Shown: positions 8,685 to 16,508 of the stretch, one piece after another | How positions within the stretch are numbered: the stretch's first letter is position 1 | Layout: each line of letters starts with the position of its first letter | From: CAYYTU01 sp964474655 | Lineage (GTDB): Bacteria; Chloroflexota; Anaerolineae; B4-G1 | NCBI GenBank assembly: GCA_964474655.1 | Contig: CAYYTU010000056.1 | Coordinates: 1 to 19,544, forward strand | Length of the DNA stretch: 19,544 nucleotides | Reading direction: 5' to 3' | Position numbers and translations under genes: made by a program | Notes under the pieces: generated by a model | What the model was told of the DNA's origin: nothing | Database searches by the model: none | What the model saw: the letters and a program-made list of their open reading frames with translations, nothing else

Positions 8685-9729
8685 CGGTTCACATGGAGAA
8701 GGCGGCGGCCAGATCCTCCGCACGGCCTTGACGCTGGCGGTGCTGACCGAGCACCCGACGCGGATCGAGCACATCCGAGCCGGACGACGAAATCCGGGCT
8801 TGCGCCCCCAGCATCTGACGGCGGTGCGAGCAGCCGCTGCAGTCTGCGGGGCCCAGGTCGAAGGCGACGAGTTGGGCTCACAGACGGTCAGCTTTGTGCC
8901 TGCTGGCCCGGCGCGCGCTGGGCAGTATGCCTTCGACGTCGCCGACGCGGCCGAGGGTGGCAGCGCCGGTTCGATCGGCCTGGTGCTGCAGACGGTATTA
9001 TTGCCGCTGGCACTGGCAGCTGGTGAATCCTATCTGATCTTGAAGGGCGGCACGCATGTCGCCTGGGCACCGTCGATCTCTTACCTGGAGCACGTCTTTC
9101 TTCCTACGCTGGGGCGGATGGATCCGCAAGTCGAGATCGAGCTGGTACAGTGGGGCTTCTACCCAGCCGGCGGCGGCGAGGCGCACGTTCGGATCAGTGG
9201 GCGGCCCGGTTCACTCAACCCCCTGGTGCTGACCGAGCGGGGCCCTCTTGAGCGCGTCTGGGGCATCGCGGCGGTGACGAACTTGCCCTCGCACATCCCT
9301 CAGCGGATGGCCAACCACGCCCGCAACGTGCTGGCAGAGACCGATGCCCAGATTGAGGCCAGGGTCGAGCCGCGTCGGTTGCGTAGCGTGGGACCGGGCG
9401 CCGGGATCTTCCTCTTTGCTGCCTACGAGCACATCCGCGCTGGCTTTACGGCTTATGGCCGGAAGGGCCTCCCGGCGGAACGTGTCGCCGAGGCCGCTTG
9501 CGAGGATCTGCTGACGCATCACCGCGTGGGTCAGCCCGTCGATCCCCATCTGGTCGATCAGCTGGTGCTGCCGATGGCGCTGGCGGTGGGAGAATCTCAC
9601 CTGGTTACCTCGCGGGTGACGCAGCATCTGCTAACCAACGTCTGGGTCGTGCGGCAGTTCCTGGATCGGACGATGATTGTGGAAGGGGCGCCGGGGGAGC
9701 CGGGCTCGCTGGCGGTGAAAGGGACATAA
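8671..9729 (+). CDS. rtcA: RNA 3'-terminal phosphate cyclase
   Basis: RtcA converts an RNA 3'-phosphate into a 2',3'-cyclic phosphate, using ATP and a covalent His-AMP intermediate, in the cytoplasm. The 352-residue protein has the family length and the N-terminal signature IDGSHGEGGGQILRTAL (residues 4-20). It also has RAGRRNPGLRPQHLTAV, the Gly/Ser-rich GGSAGSIGLVLQT stretch, and the presumed adenylated histidine H293 in PHLVDQLVLPMAL. ATG 8671 is chosen because GGAG at 8660-8663 sits seven bases upstream; a GTG at 8668 is the alternative. The start overlaps the glycosyltransferase gene by 14 bp and the stop lies one base before rnz, so both junctions suggest translational coupling. The ligase partner rtcB is not in the window. 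Confidence 0.95.
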   Translation: MVVIDGSHGEGGGQILRTALTLAVLTEHPTRIEHIRAGRRNPGLRPQHLTAVRAAAAVCGAQVEGDELGSQTVSFVPAGPARAGQYAFDVADAAEGGSAGSIGLVLQTVLLPLALAAGESYLILKGGTHVAWAPSISYLEHVFLPTLGRMDPQVEIELVQWGFYPAGGGEAHVRISGRPGSLNPLVLTERGPLERVWGIAAVTNLPSHIPQRMANHARNVLAETDAQIEARVEPRRLRSVGPGAGIFLFAAYEHIRAGFTAYGRKGLPAERVAEAACEDLLTHHRVGQPVDPHLVDQLVLPMALAVGESHLVTSRVTQHLLTNVWVVRQFLDRTMIVEGAPGEPGSLAVKGT

Positions 9730-9730
9730 G

Positions 9731-10663
9731 ATGATCGAAATCGTCTTTCTAGGTACGTCGGCGTCGGCGCCCTCGATCTATCGGGGCCTTTCGTCGCAGA
9801 TGGTGCTCCATCGGGAGTATCGTTTCTTGGTCGATTGCGGTGAGGGCACGCAGCGGCAGATCTTGCGCAGCGGCCTGGGGTTCAAACGACTGAATCGCAT
9901 TCTCCTCACCCACGGCCATCTGGACCATATCCTGGGCCTGGGCGGCCTGGTCTCCACATTTGCGCGTTGGGAGGCGATTGAGCGGCTGGAGATTTACGGC
10001 GGGCGTTGGGCCCTCCAGCGGGTCTACGACCTGATCTACGGGGTGGTGCTGCGAGGCGCCAAGACGTCGCTGGAGATTGATCTTGTGGAAGTGGAGCCGG
10101 GCATAATTTTGGAGGATGATGAGTTCGAGGTGAGCGCCTTCCCGGTCTCCCATCGGGGGCCCAGTCTGGGGTATCGCTTCTGCGAAAAGCCCCGGCGTCC
10201 CTTTCTTAATCATAAAGCAGAGAAGCTGGGTGTGCCGGCCGGGCCAGAGCGGAGCCAGCTGGTGGCCGGGAAATCGGTGGTGCTTTCCGATGGGCGTGTG
10301 ATTATGCCTGATGACGTGCTTGGCGAACCGCGAGAGGGGGCCTGTTTGGTCCACGTCGGGGATGCCGGCGATGCAGCTGCGTTGGTTGAACCGGCGCGAG
10401 GGGCGGACCTGTTAGTCACCGAGGCTACATATCTAGACGAGGACGTTGAGCTGGCGCGACAGTTCGGCCACCTCACAGCGGCCCAGGCTGCCGAGCTGGC
10501 CTGCGAGGCCGAAGTAGGACACCTGGTGCTGACGCACATTTCGCGACGTTACCGCGAATCCGATATTCTGGATGAAGCTCGGACTGTATTTCCAAACACG
10601 TTTGTCGCGCGTGATCTCGACCGCTTCCGCGTGCTGCGCGATAGTGTAGAGCGTGATCAATAA
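9731..10663 (+). CDS. rnz: Ribonuclease Z (tRNA 3'-processing endonuclease)
   Basis: Zinc-dependent metallo-beta-lactamase-fold nuclease that cuts precursor tRNA after the discriminator base. The 310-residue length is normal for the short bacterial form. It opens with VFLGTSASAPS and has the metal-binding motif HGHLDH (61-66). It also shows the family-typical stretch AEKLGVPAGPE and VLSDGRVIMPDDVLGEPR, then HVGDAGDA, VTEATYLDED, FGHLTAAQAAE and LTHISRRY, which correspond to the later zinc and substrate motifs of RNase Z. The start lies one base after the rtcA stop. The pairing of two RNA end-processing genes is logical, although they sit at the end of a glycan cluster. The match to RNase Z is stronger than to general MBL-fold hydrolases. 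Confidence 0.92.
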   Translation: MIEIVFLGTSASAPSIYRGLSSQMVLHREYRFLVDCGEGTQRQILRSGLGFKRLNRILLTHGHLDHILGLGGLVSTFARWEAIERLEIYGGRWALQRVYDLIYGVVLRGAKTSLEIDLVEVEPGIILEDDEFEVSAFPVSHRGPSLGYRFCEKPRRPFLNHKAEKLGVPAGPERSQLVAGKSVVLSDGRVIMPDDVLGEPREGACLVHVGDAGDAAALVEPARGADLLVTEATYLDEDVELARQFGHLTAAQAAELACEAEVGHLVLTHISRRYRESDILDEARTVFPNTFVARDLDRFRVLRDSVERDQ

Positions 10664-10793
10664 ATCTACGGAGTTATCCGCTTGACATGGCATCAGAGCA
10701 GATAGTGAGATATTGTAGGAGGCGTCTCTGACGGCGATTTCGGCCTCTAATATGCCATTGTCTATTATAGCGGGGGGATAGCGGGGAGGAGAG

Positions 10794-11093
10794 ATGGGAC
10801 GAGCGCAGCGTAAAGCGAGTATTAGAGAGTTGGCGTCGGCGGCCTTTGAGCTGGATCTGGACGTCATCAGGGGCCAGCTGCGGCGAGACGAGGATGGTCA
10901 GTGGGTGGTGGAAAACGCCGCTCTGGACGACGAGCTGGATAAGTACGTCGGGCATGAGGTCGTTGTGATCGTGGCTTCGTTTGACGATGAGCGTCCGGTG
11001 CCGCTCCGCGTCTGTCGCACCTGTGGCACCGAGTACCGAGGGCTGGAATGCCCACGCTGTCGGAGGGCGCGCACGCGTCTGCGGAATCGCTGA
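10794..11093 (+). CDS. Small zinc-ribbon protein of unknown function
   Basis: I do not recognise this 99-residue protein beyond its C-terminal zinc ribbon, formed by C74, C77, C86 and C89 (CRTCG and CPRCR). A basic tail rich in Arg follows (RRARTRLRNR). The N-terminal half is charged and probably mixed alpha/beta, with RKASIRELA and a VVVIVASFD strand. GGAGGA at 10785-10790 lies just upstream of the ATG. The 130-bp gap before it contains TTGACA at 10682-10687 but no convincing -10 at normal spacing. A TATTAT at 10763-10768 could be a -10 with a poor -35. A nucleic-acid-binding or regulatory role is possible from the ribbon and basic tail but is only inference. Confidence 0.65.
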   Translation: MGRAQRKASIRELASAAFELDLDVIRGQLRRDEDGQWVVENAALDDELDKYVGHEVVVIVASFDDERPVPLRVCRTCGTEYRGLECPRCRRARTRLRNR

Positions 11094-11184
11094 TCTTGAG
11101 GTTTCTCTTCCTGAAATAATCATCGGTTTACGTTGGCTTTGCGGATCTGCACCGCGAGGCTTTTAGCTTCAGTGAGGAGCACGT

Positions 11185-13017
11185 ATGGACAAGAAGAATA
11201 CGCTTACCAAGAAACGATTGCTCTCTGGCAATGAAGCGATCGCGCGGGGCGCGTGGGAGGCCGGTGTGCGCTACGCTGCGGCCTATCCCGGCACGCCCAG
11301 CACCGAAATTTTGCCCGCATTGGCCCAGTATGCGGGCGTCAAGGCCGAATGGTCGTCCAACGAAAAAGTGGCTCTGGATGCCGCCATCGGTGCGTCGTTC
11401 GCCGGCGGACGGGCGCTGGCGGCGATGAAACACGTCGGCGTCAACGTCGCCGCCGATAGCCTGATGTCGCTCTCTTATACCGGCGTTGGAGCCGGGTTGG
11501 TGCTGGTCAGCGCCGACGATCCGGGGGCTTTCAGCTCCCAGAACGAGCAGGATAACCGCCATTACGCTCGCTTCGGTAAGTTCCCCTGCCTGGAACCCGC
11601 CGACAGTCAAGAGGCGAAGACGTTCACGGCCTTTGCCTTCGATCTGAGCGAGCGGTTTGATACGCCCGTGATGCTGCGCTCTACTACGCGGCTTTCGCAC
11701 TCCAAGTCGCCGGTGGAGGTGCCGATGCCGGACGCACCGCGCGGGCGGGAACCGCTGCCGCCCTTCGAGCAGCAGCCGCACAAGTACGTGATGATCCCCG
11801 CTCATGCCCGCCTCCGTCACCCGGAGGTCGAGGCGCGGGTGGAGCGGCTGACCAACTACGCCGAGACGTGCCCGCTCAACCGCGTGGAGTGGGGCGATAA
11901 GCGCGTCGGAGTCATCGCTACCGGTATGGCCTACCAGTACGTCCGCGAGATATTCGTGGGTTTCTCGTTCCTCAAGCTGGGGATGAGCCATCCGCTTCCG
12001 GAGCAGATGATTCGCGACTTCGCGGCCGAGGTTGAGACGTTGGTCGTCGTCGAGGAGCTCGATCCTTTCTTCGAGGAGCAGATCAGGGCGATGGGGCTGG
12101 ATGTGGTGGGCAAGGCATACTTTCCCCAGACCGGCGAGCTGACTCTGGGGCGCGTGCGGGAAGGCGCGGTGGCGGCGGATCTGCCAGTCGAGGTCGCATC
12201 AAACGGAGCCGAGGGAAGCGACGAGCCGGACGAAGCGCTGGACATACCGCCACGTCCGCCGGCGATGTGCCCCGGCTGCCCGCATCGCTCGGTCTACTTC
12301 AACCTGCGCAAGTTGAACAAGCTCGTCTCCGGCGACATCGGCTGCTATGCCATCGGCGTGTTGCCCCCGTTCGAGAAGACGGATATGGTGATCTCAATGG
12401 GCGCCAGCATCGGGATGGCTCACGGGGCCAGACAGGCCGGCTCGCCCGATGATATCGTCGCCACCATCGGTGATTCCACCTTCTTCCACACTGGATTGCC
12501 GGAGCTGGCGAACACAATCTATAACCAGGGCACTGCTTGCACGATGATCCTTGATAACGGCACCACGGCGATGACGGGCGGTCAGGATAACCCGGCCACC
12601 GGCGTGACATTGCAGGGCGAGACCTCACAGCGGATCGACATTGAGTCGGTGGTGCGCGGGATGGGCGTCGAGGATCTATGGGTGGTGGATGCGCTCGACG
12701 TCGAGGGCGTGGAGCAGGCGATTCGCGAGGCCACGGCTATCGACGATCGGCCGACCGTGATCATCGTCAACGGTTCCTGCGTCTTCACCCCCACTTTCCA
12801 GCGCCGCGCGACCGTGGTCGTCGACCACGACGTCTGCAACGGTTGCGGCTTCTGCTTCCGTGTCGGCTGCCCGGCCATCCTCAAGTCCGATCAGATCGAT
12901 GAGCGGACGAAGCGACCCAAAGCGCAGATCGATCCGTTGCTCTGTACTGGCTGCACCGTCTGCCTGCAAGTCTGTCCGCGTGATGCGATCTACGAGACGC
13001 AAAGAGAGGAGGCGTGA
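11185..13017 (+). CDS. iorA: Indolepyruvate:ferredoxin oxidoreductase alpha subunit
   Basis: Thiamine-diphosphate-dependent large subunit that oxidatively decarboxylates indolepyruvate and other aryl-pyruvates to acyl-CoA while reducing ferredoxin, in the cytoplasm. The 610 residues match the usual length. The N-terminal domain has AAYPGTPSTEI and DDPGAFSSQNEQD. The TPP-binding half has MCPGCPHR, GDIGCYAIGVLPPFE, GDSTFFHTG and LDNGTTAMTGGQDNP. Two C-terminal 4Fe-4S motifs have cysteines at 551, 554, 557, 562 and 587, 590, 593, 597. In this family the last Cys of each motif usually serves the other cluster. GAGGAG at 11174-11179 supports the start. The stop overlaps the start region of iorB, so the two subunits are probably made in step. 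It indicates anaerobic amino acid fermentation. Confidence 0.95.
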   Translation: MDKKNTLTKKRLLSGNEAIARGAWEAGVRYAAAYPGTPSTEILPALAQYAGVKAEWSSNEKVALDAAIGASFAGGRALAAMKHVGVNVAADSLMSLSYTGVGAGLVLVSADDPGAFSSQNEQDNRHYARFGKFPCLEPADSQEAKTFTAFAFDLSERFDTPVMLRSTTRLSHSKSPVEVPMPDAPRGREPLPPFEQQPHKYVMIPAHARLRHPEVEARVERLTNYAETCPLNRVEWGDKRVGVIATGMAYQYVREIFVGFSFLKLGMSHPLPEQMIRDFAAEVETLVVVEELDPFFEEQIRAMGLDVVGKAYFPQTGELTLGRVREGAVAADLPVEVASNGAEGSDEPDEALDIPPRPPAMCPGCPHRSVYFNLRKLNKLVSGDIGCYAIGVLPPFEKTDMVISMGASIGMAHGARQAGSPDDIVATIGDSTFFHTGLPELANTIYNQGTACTMILDNGTTAMTGGQDNPATGVTLQGETSQRIDIESVVRGMGVEDLWVVDALDVEGVEQAIREATAIDDRPTVIIVNGSCVFTPTFQRRATVVVDHDVCNGCGFCFRVGCPAILKSDQIDERTKRPKAQIDPLLCTGCTVCLQVCPRDAIYETQREEA

Positions 13018-13019
13018 CG

Positions 13020-13634
13020 ATGGAGAAGATCATCAATTTCCTGTTTGTTGGCGTCGGCGGGCAAGGAATTCTGACTGCCTCTGATATCGCGGCCGGCGTG
13101 GGCCTGGAGGCTGGTTACGAGGCCAAAAAGTCGGAGGTGCACGGCTTCTCGCAGCGCGGCGGCGTGGTGGAAAGTCACGTACGCTGGGGCGAGGAAGTTG
13201 GCGCTTCCACTGCAGAGCGGGGGACCGTCGACTTCTTGATCGCCACCGAGCTGCTGGAGGCGGCCCGCTGGATCGACTGGCTGCGTCCCGCCTCGCCGGG
13301 CACGGGCGATCCGGGCGGGGCTGTCTTCATCAACCGGCAGCGGATCGCGCCGATGTCGGTCACCGTCGGCGACGCAATCTATCCGTCCGAGGAGGAGATC
13401 CTTTCCACTGTGCGCGCCCGCACCGAGGACGTCACACTGGTAGAGGCGCTTGCCATCGCCGAGGATCTGGGCGATGCTCGGATGATGAACACTGTCCTGC
13501 TGGGGACGCTCTCTACCCGGCTGGAGGTGGACCCGGAGACGTGGCTGGCGGTGGTCGAGCGACGGGTTCCTCAGAAGTACGCGGCGCCGAATCGCGAGGC
13601 GTTTCTGGAGGGACGGCGGGCAGTGAGCGCGTGA
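13020..13634 (+). CDS. iorB: Indolepyruvate:ferredoxin oxidoreductase beta subunit
   Basis: Small (gamma-type) subunit that completes the IorAB enzyme. The 204-residue protein has the diagnostic GVGGQGILTASDI (11-23) and SEVHGFSQRGGVV motifs. The C-terminal half (ERRVPQKYAAPNREAFLEGR) is also typical of the family. ATG 13020 is chosen over GTG 13014 because GGAGG at 13008-13012 is seven bases before it. That places the start two bases after the iorA stop. The transcript appears to end at the strong hairpin at 13657-13703. Confidence 0.93.
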   Translation: MEKIINFLFVGVGGQGILTASDIAAGVGLEAGYEAKKSEVHGFSQRGGVVESHVRWGEEVGASTAERGTVDFLIATELLEAARWIDWLRPASPGTGDPGGAVFINRQRIAPMSVTVGDAIYPSEEEILSTVRARTEDVTLVEALAIAEDLGDARMMNTVLLGTLSTRLEVDPETWLAVVERRVPQKYAAPNREAFLEGRRAVSA

Positions 13635-13656
13635 GCGTTCGGGGCGTGTGATGCCG

Positions 13657-13703
13657 GTTAGCCGTCGGTCGGAGCAAGTGCCCGGCTGGCGGCTAACTGT
13701 TTT
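13657..13703 (+). terminator. Intrinsic terminator of iorAB
   Basis: A 16-pair stem joins 13657-13672 (beginning GTTAGCCG) and 13682-13697 (ending CGGCTAAC), with three G-T wobbles and a nine-base loop. TGTTTT follows at 13698-13703. It sits 22 bp after the iorB stop. The next gene begins 27 bases downstream, so any separate promoter for that gene would have to lie in or before this hairpin, or the gene depends on read-through. Confidence 0.75.
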
Positions 13704-13730
13704 CTGGGTGTCTCAAAGAGGTGATATGGT

Positions 13731-14534
13731 ATGAGCAGGACCGTGGTGCGTAGCGCAGCGTTGACCTTGCTGGTTCCATTGGTGATGGTGACGATGGCCC
13801 TGGCGGGCTGTTCGCCGACCGAGGACGCCGCCTGGGCGCGGATCAAGGAGACCGGCGTGCTGCGCGTGGGGATGGACGCCAGCTTCCCGCCCTTCGAGAG
13901 TGTGGACGGAGACGGCGAGCTGATCGGTTTAGACGTCGACCTGGCGCGGGAGCTGGGGCGGCGGCTGGGGGTAGAGGTGACCTTCGTGCCTAATCTGACC
14001 TACGATGGTCTCTACGATGCGCTGACGGCGGGGCGGGTGGACATCGTCATCTCGGCGCTGGTCATCGATCCGGCTCGGATGGACGACTTCGCCTACTCGA
14101 CCTCTTACTTTGACGCCGGACAGGTGCTGGTGACGCGCGCTGGTGAGGATGATATTGGAGTCTTGACCGACCTGGACGGGTATACGATGGCGGTAGCGCT
14201 GGGCACGCGCGGCGATCAAGAAGCGCGGCAATGGGCCCGGCGCTTGTCTGGTTTCACCATCGTCGCGTATACTACCCCGTCCGAGGCGCTGGTGGGCGTG
14301 GAAGAGAGGGAGGCCGACGTCGCTCTGGTCGATCACGTCTCGGCGCTGGAGGCGATTGGAAGTGGTCGCGATCTGAGTGTGATCGACGAGACGATTGTAG
14401 AGGAGCCTTACGCCGTCGTCACGAAGCGGGAGAATTGGCGCTTGTTGCAGGAAATCGACCAGGCTCTGGTGGCGATGGAGCGCGATGGGACGCTGAATAC
14501 TTTGGTCGATGAATGGGTGAAGGACATCCGATAG
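13731..14534 (+). CDS. Family-3 amino acid-binding lipoprotein (stand-alone solute-binding protein)
   Basis: Extracytoplasmic binding protein of a polar amino acid ABC transporter, 267 residues. The signal peptide ends in a lipobox LAGC, so C27 should be lipidated and anchor the protein. The mature part shows the family landmarks VLRVGMDASFPPFES, IGLDVDLARELGRRLGVEV, DIVISALVIDPARMDDFAYS and YFDAGQVLVTR, with the Arg that normally binds the ligand carboxylate. AAAGAGGTGAT at 13715-13724 precedes the ATG. No permease or ATPase follows on this strand. The nearest are on the opposite strand (15774-17301), which already have their own binding protein. It may supply that transporter with another ligand or act with a distant one. 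Proximity to iorAB suggests, but does not show, an aromatic amino acid ligand. Confidence 0.88.
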   Translation: MSRTVVRSAALTLLVPLVMVTMALAGCSPTEDAAWARIKETGVLRVGMDASFPPFESVDGDGELIGLDVDLARELGRRLGVEVTFVPNLTYDGLYDALTAGRVDIVISALVIDPARMDDFAYSTSYFDAGQVLVTRAGEDDIGVLTDLDGYTMAVALGTRGDQEARQWARRLSGFTIVAYTTPSEALVGVEEREADVALVDHVSALEAIGSGRDLSVIDETIVEEPYAVVTKRENWRLLQEIDQALVAMERDGTLNTLVDEWVKDIR

Positions 14535-14549
14535 ATCCGGGCAGAGAAT

Positions 14550-14569
14550 CCGCTCACGGCGGTTGTTGT
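14550..14569 (+). terminator. Weak hairpin between convergent genes
   Basis: A four-pair GC stem CCGC (14550-14553) and GCGG (14559-14562) with loop TCACG is followed by TTGTTGT. It lies in the 43-bp gap between the stand-alone binding protein and the convergent membrane protein gene. The stem is short, so termination here is only plausible. Confidence 0.25.
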
Positions 14570-14577
14570 TAAGATTA

Positions 14578-15699
14578 TCAGCCAGGCCAGGGGAGGAAGA
14601 TGAATGTCAGAGCCGTGCTGCTTATTTCGAGCAGACGCCCTTTGGCAAGCATATCCAGGCCATAAAAAAGCGCCAGCCCCAACACGATCAGGAATAACGT
14701 GATCAGCATGGCCCGCGTGGCGGAAAGTCGCTGCGCTGTCTGGATGGCCTGGATGAGCCAGACGATTCCAGCTGTCGCTAACGCTATCACGAGGAAGAGT
14801 GGTATAACCTCCAGTACTAATGCTAAGTTTCCTTCGTCTGACACGACTTCGGAGAGCAAGGTGGGGAGAGGTGCCACGAGGGCGCTGATAGCGAACCAGG
14901 ATGAAATCGCTATCGCTGTCAGATGGGCGTGAGACTTAAAGCCTTGCCGTCCCCCCACTAGCCAGGTGGTCAGGGCCAGGGGAAGCCAGCCCAGCGCCAG
15001 CGAGACCGTCAGCAGCGCCGTCTTTGCGCCGCAGATGAACGCTCCACCGACCAGCTGGTTACGCACGTCGCAGCCCCCACTCAGTAGTTGCAGCCCAATG
15101 CTGGTGAGCGCCTGCCAGCCCGAGCTAAAGAGAGCCGCCATCACCAGCGCCGTCAGGCTTCGCCCCCATGAGGCCAACGTGACCTCCGGCACAAACATCC
15201 ATTGCCGGTCGAAGGAGATTGCCGCCAGCCAGGCCTCCAGCACGGTGATGATCGTGGCCTGACGAGGGCGTGATGCGGGCCCCAGCGCCTCGGTAGGGTC
15301 CACTGGCTGGAGATCGCCGCTGCAGCGATCGCAGGTAAAAGCCCATCTGGGATTTTGAAAGCCGCAGTGGGGGCAAAGCCGCTGTAGTGGCGTTACCCCA
15401 TCGGTCTTTTCCAGCAGCGGGAGTAACGAACGCTGGGCCACGTCGTCAGGCGTCTTTCGGCGCAACCGCCGTAATTCAGCCGCGGCTTGCTCGTTATGAG
15501 GCTCAAGGGTGAGGACGTTTTTCAGCGCGACGATCCGATCGGCGGGGTCGTCTGTGACCTTGCTGAGCCATAGCCAGGCCTCTTTGTTAGATTGATGGAG
15601 TTCGATCACGCGGATGAAGTCTCGGCGTGCGCGTTCTCGTTCTCCGGCTTGCGCTTTCTCAACGCCGCGTTCCAACAACAGTTCGATCTGGCTTCTCAT
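14578..15699 (-). CDS. TPR / zinc-ribbon / multi-pass (Yip1-like) membrane protein
   Basis: A 373-residue protein of unknown role. Residues about 1-85 form TPR-like helices (RARRDFIRVIELHQSNKEAW, then ALKNVLTLEPHNEQA). A zinc ribbon follows with C109, C112, C123 and C126 (CPHCG and CDRCS). The remaining 200 residues carry about five hydrophobic segments, as in Yip1-type domains that often sit behind TPR or zinc-ribbon modules in Chloroflexota. The start codon follows directly on a run of nine G on the coding strand (15700-15708), preceded by GA, which would have to serve as the ribosome binding site. It lies 74 bp after the ABC ATPase gene on the same strand and may be co-transcribed. Partner and function cannot be read from the sequence. 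Confidence 0.75.
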   Translation of the reverse strand: MRSQIELLLERGVEKAQAGERERARRDFIRVIELHQSNKEAWLWLSKVTDDPADRIVALKNVLTLEPHNEQAAAELRRLRRKTPDDVAQRSLLPLLEKTDGVTPLQRLCPHCGFQNPRWAFTCDRCSGDLQPVDPTEALGPASRPRQATIITVLEAWLAAISFDRQWMFVPEVTLASWGRSLTALVMAALFSSGWQALTSIGLQLLSGGCDVRNQLVGGAFICGAKTALLTVSLALGWLPLALTTWLVGGRQGFKSHAHLTAIAISSWFAISALVAPLPTLLSEVVSDEGNLALVLEVIPLFLVIALATAGIVWLIQAIQTAQRLSATRAMLITLFLIVLGLALFYGLDMLAKGRLLEISSTALTFIFLPWPG

Positions 15700-15773
15700 C
15701 CCCCCCCCTCAAGCGTCCTAGATGAGCTTCTCAGGCTAGCGTTAGCTCGACAATCTTAACATCGTCGAATTGG

Positions 15774-16508
15774 CTAATGTAGAATCTGGTCCAAGAATCG
15801 CTGCGTGCGCTCTTCTTCTGGAGCAGAGAATAACTTCTCCGGTGTGGTGACCTCTACGATAGAGCCGTGGTCCAAGAATACCATCCGATCGGCGGCGGCT
15901 TTGGCGAAGCCCATCTCGTGGGAGACGACGACCATCGTCATTCCCTCTTGTGCCAGGTCGAGCATCACGTCTAGCACGCCCTTGATCATCTCCGGGTCGA
16001 GCGCTGAAGTGGGCTCATCGAAGAGCATAATCTTGGGTTCCATCGCCAGAGCGCGAGCGATAGCGACGCGTTGCTGTTGACCGCCCGATAGCTGCGAGGG
16101 GTAAGCATCCCATTTTTCTCCTATGCCGACCTTTTCCAGCTGTTCGTGGGCAATTCTTTGGGCTGTTTTCTTCTTCCGCTTCCGCACCACTTGTTGGGCC
16201 AGCGTGATGTTCTCCAAGGCCGTCAGGTGCGGGAAGAGGTTGAAGAGCTGAAACACCATGCCAATCTCCGCTCGTACCTTGTTGATGTTCTGGGGCTCGG
16301 TGATCGAGTAACCATCGACGATGATCTCACCCTGGTCAATTGTCTCCAGCTTGTTGATGCAGCGCAGCAAGGTGGATTTTCCGCCGCCCGAGGGCCCGAT
16401 GATGACGACCACTTCGCCGGGGTAGACGTCCAGGCTGACGTCGACGACGGCTTCGATGTGTCCGAAGCGTTTATAAGCGTGCTTGATTTGGATAATTGGC
16501 TCACTCAA
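15774..16508 (-). CDS. Polar amino acid ABC transporter ATPase (GlnQ/HisP type)
   Basis: Cytoplasmic ATPase that powers amino acid import, 244 residues as usual. It contains Walker A GPSGGGKST (39-46 region), the Q-loop MVFQLFNLFPHLT, the signature LSGGQQQR, Walker B IMLFDEPTSALDPE and the switch histidine in VVVSHEMGFA. All catalytic elements are intact. The start codon is TTG (16508-16506): no in-frame ATG or GTG gives the conserved N-terminus, and AAGGAGA lies eight bases upstream. The start overlaps the permease gene by 8 bp, so translation is probably coupled. Confidence 0.95.
   Translation of the reverse strand: MSEPIIQIKHAYKRFGHIEAVVDVSLDVYPGEVVVIIGPSGGGKSTLLRCINKLETIDQGEIIVDGYSITEPQNINKVRAEIGMVFQLFNLFPHLTALENITLAQQVVRKRKKKTAQRIAHEQLEKVGIGEKWDAYPSQLSGGQQQRVAIARALAMEPKIMLFDEPTSALDPEMIKGVLDVMLDLAQEGMTMVVVSHEMGFAKAAADRMVFLDHGSIVEVTTPEKLFSAPEEERTQRFLDQILH

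Noticed and set aside
7593..8774. A 393-codon open frame on the - strand opposite the glycosyltransferase
   Set aside because: It is antisense to a membrane protein with intact motifs, spans two real genes and has His/Arg-rich low-complexity composition typical of shadows.
10682..10714. TTGACA at 10682-10687 as a promoter for the zinc-ribbon gene
   Set aside because: The -35 is perfect, but at 16-18 bases spacing no recognisable -10 follows. The nearest candidate, GATATT, is 21 bases away.
13651..13734. A 27-codon frame overlapping the start of the stand-alone binding protein by ATGA-like geometry
   Set aside because: It lacks a good ribosome binding site and its sequence is dictated by the iorAB terminator hairpin, so chance is more likely.
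15709..15773. Palindromic bits (GCTA..TAGC, TCGAC..GTCGA) between the ATPase and membrane protein genes as a terminator
   Set aside because: Stems are short with long loops and there is no U-run on the - strand.
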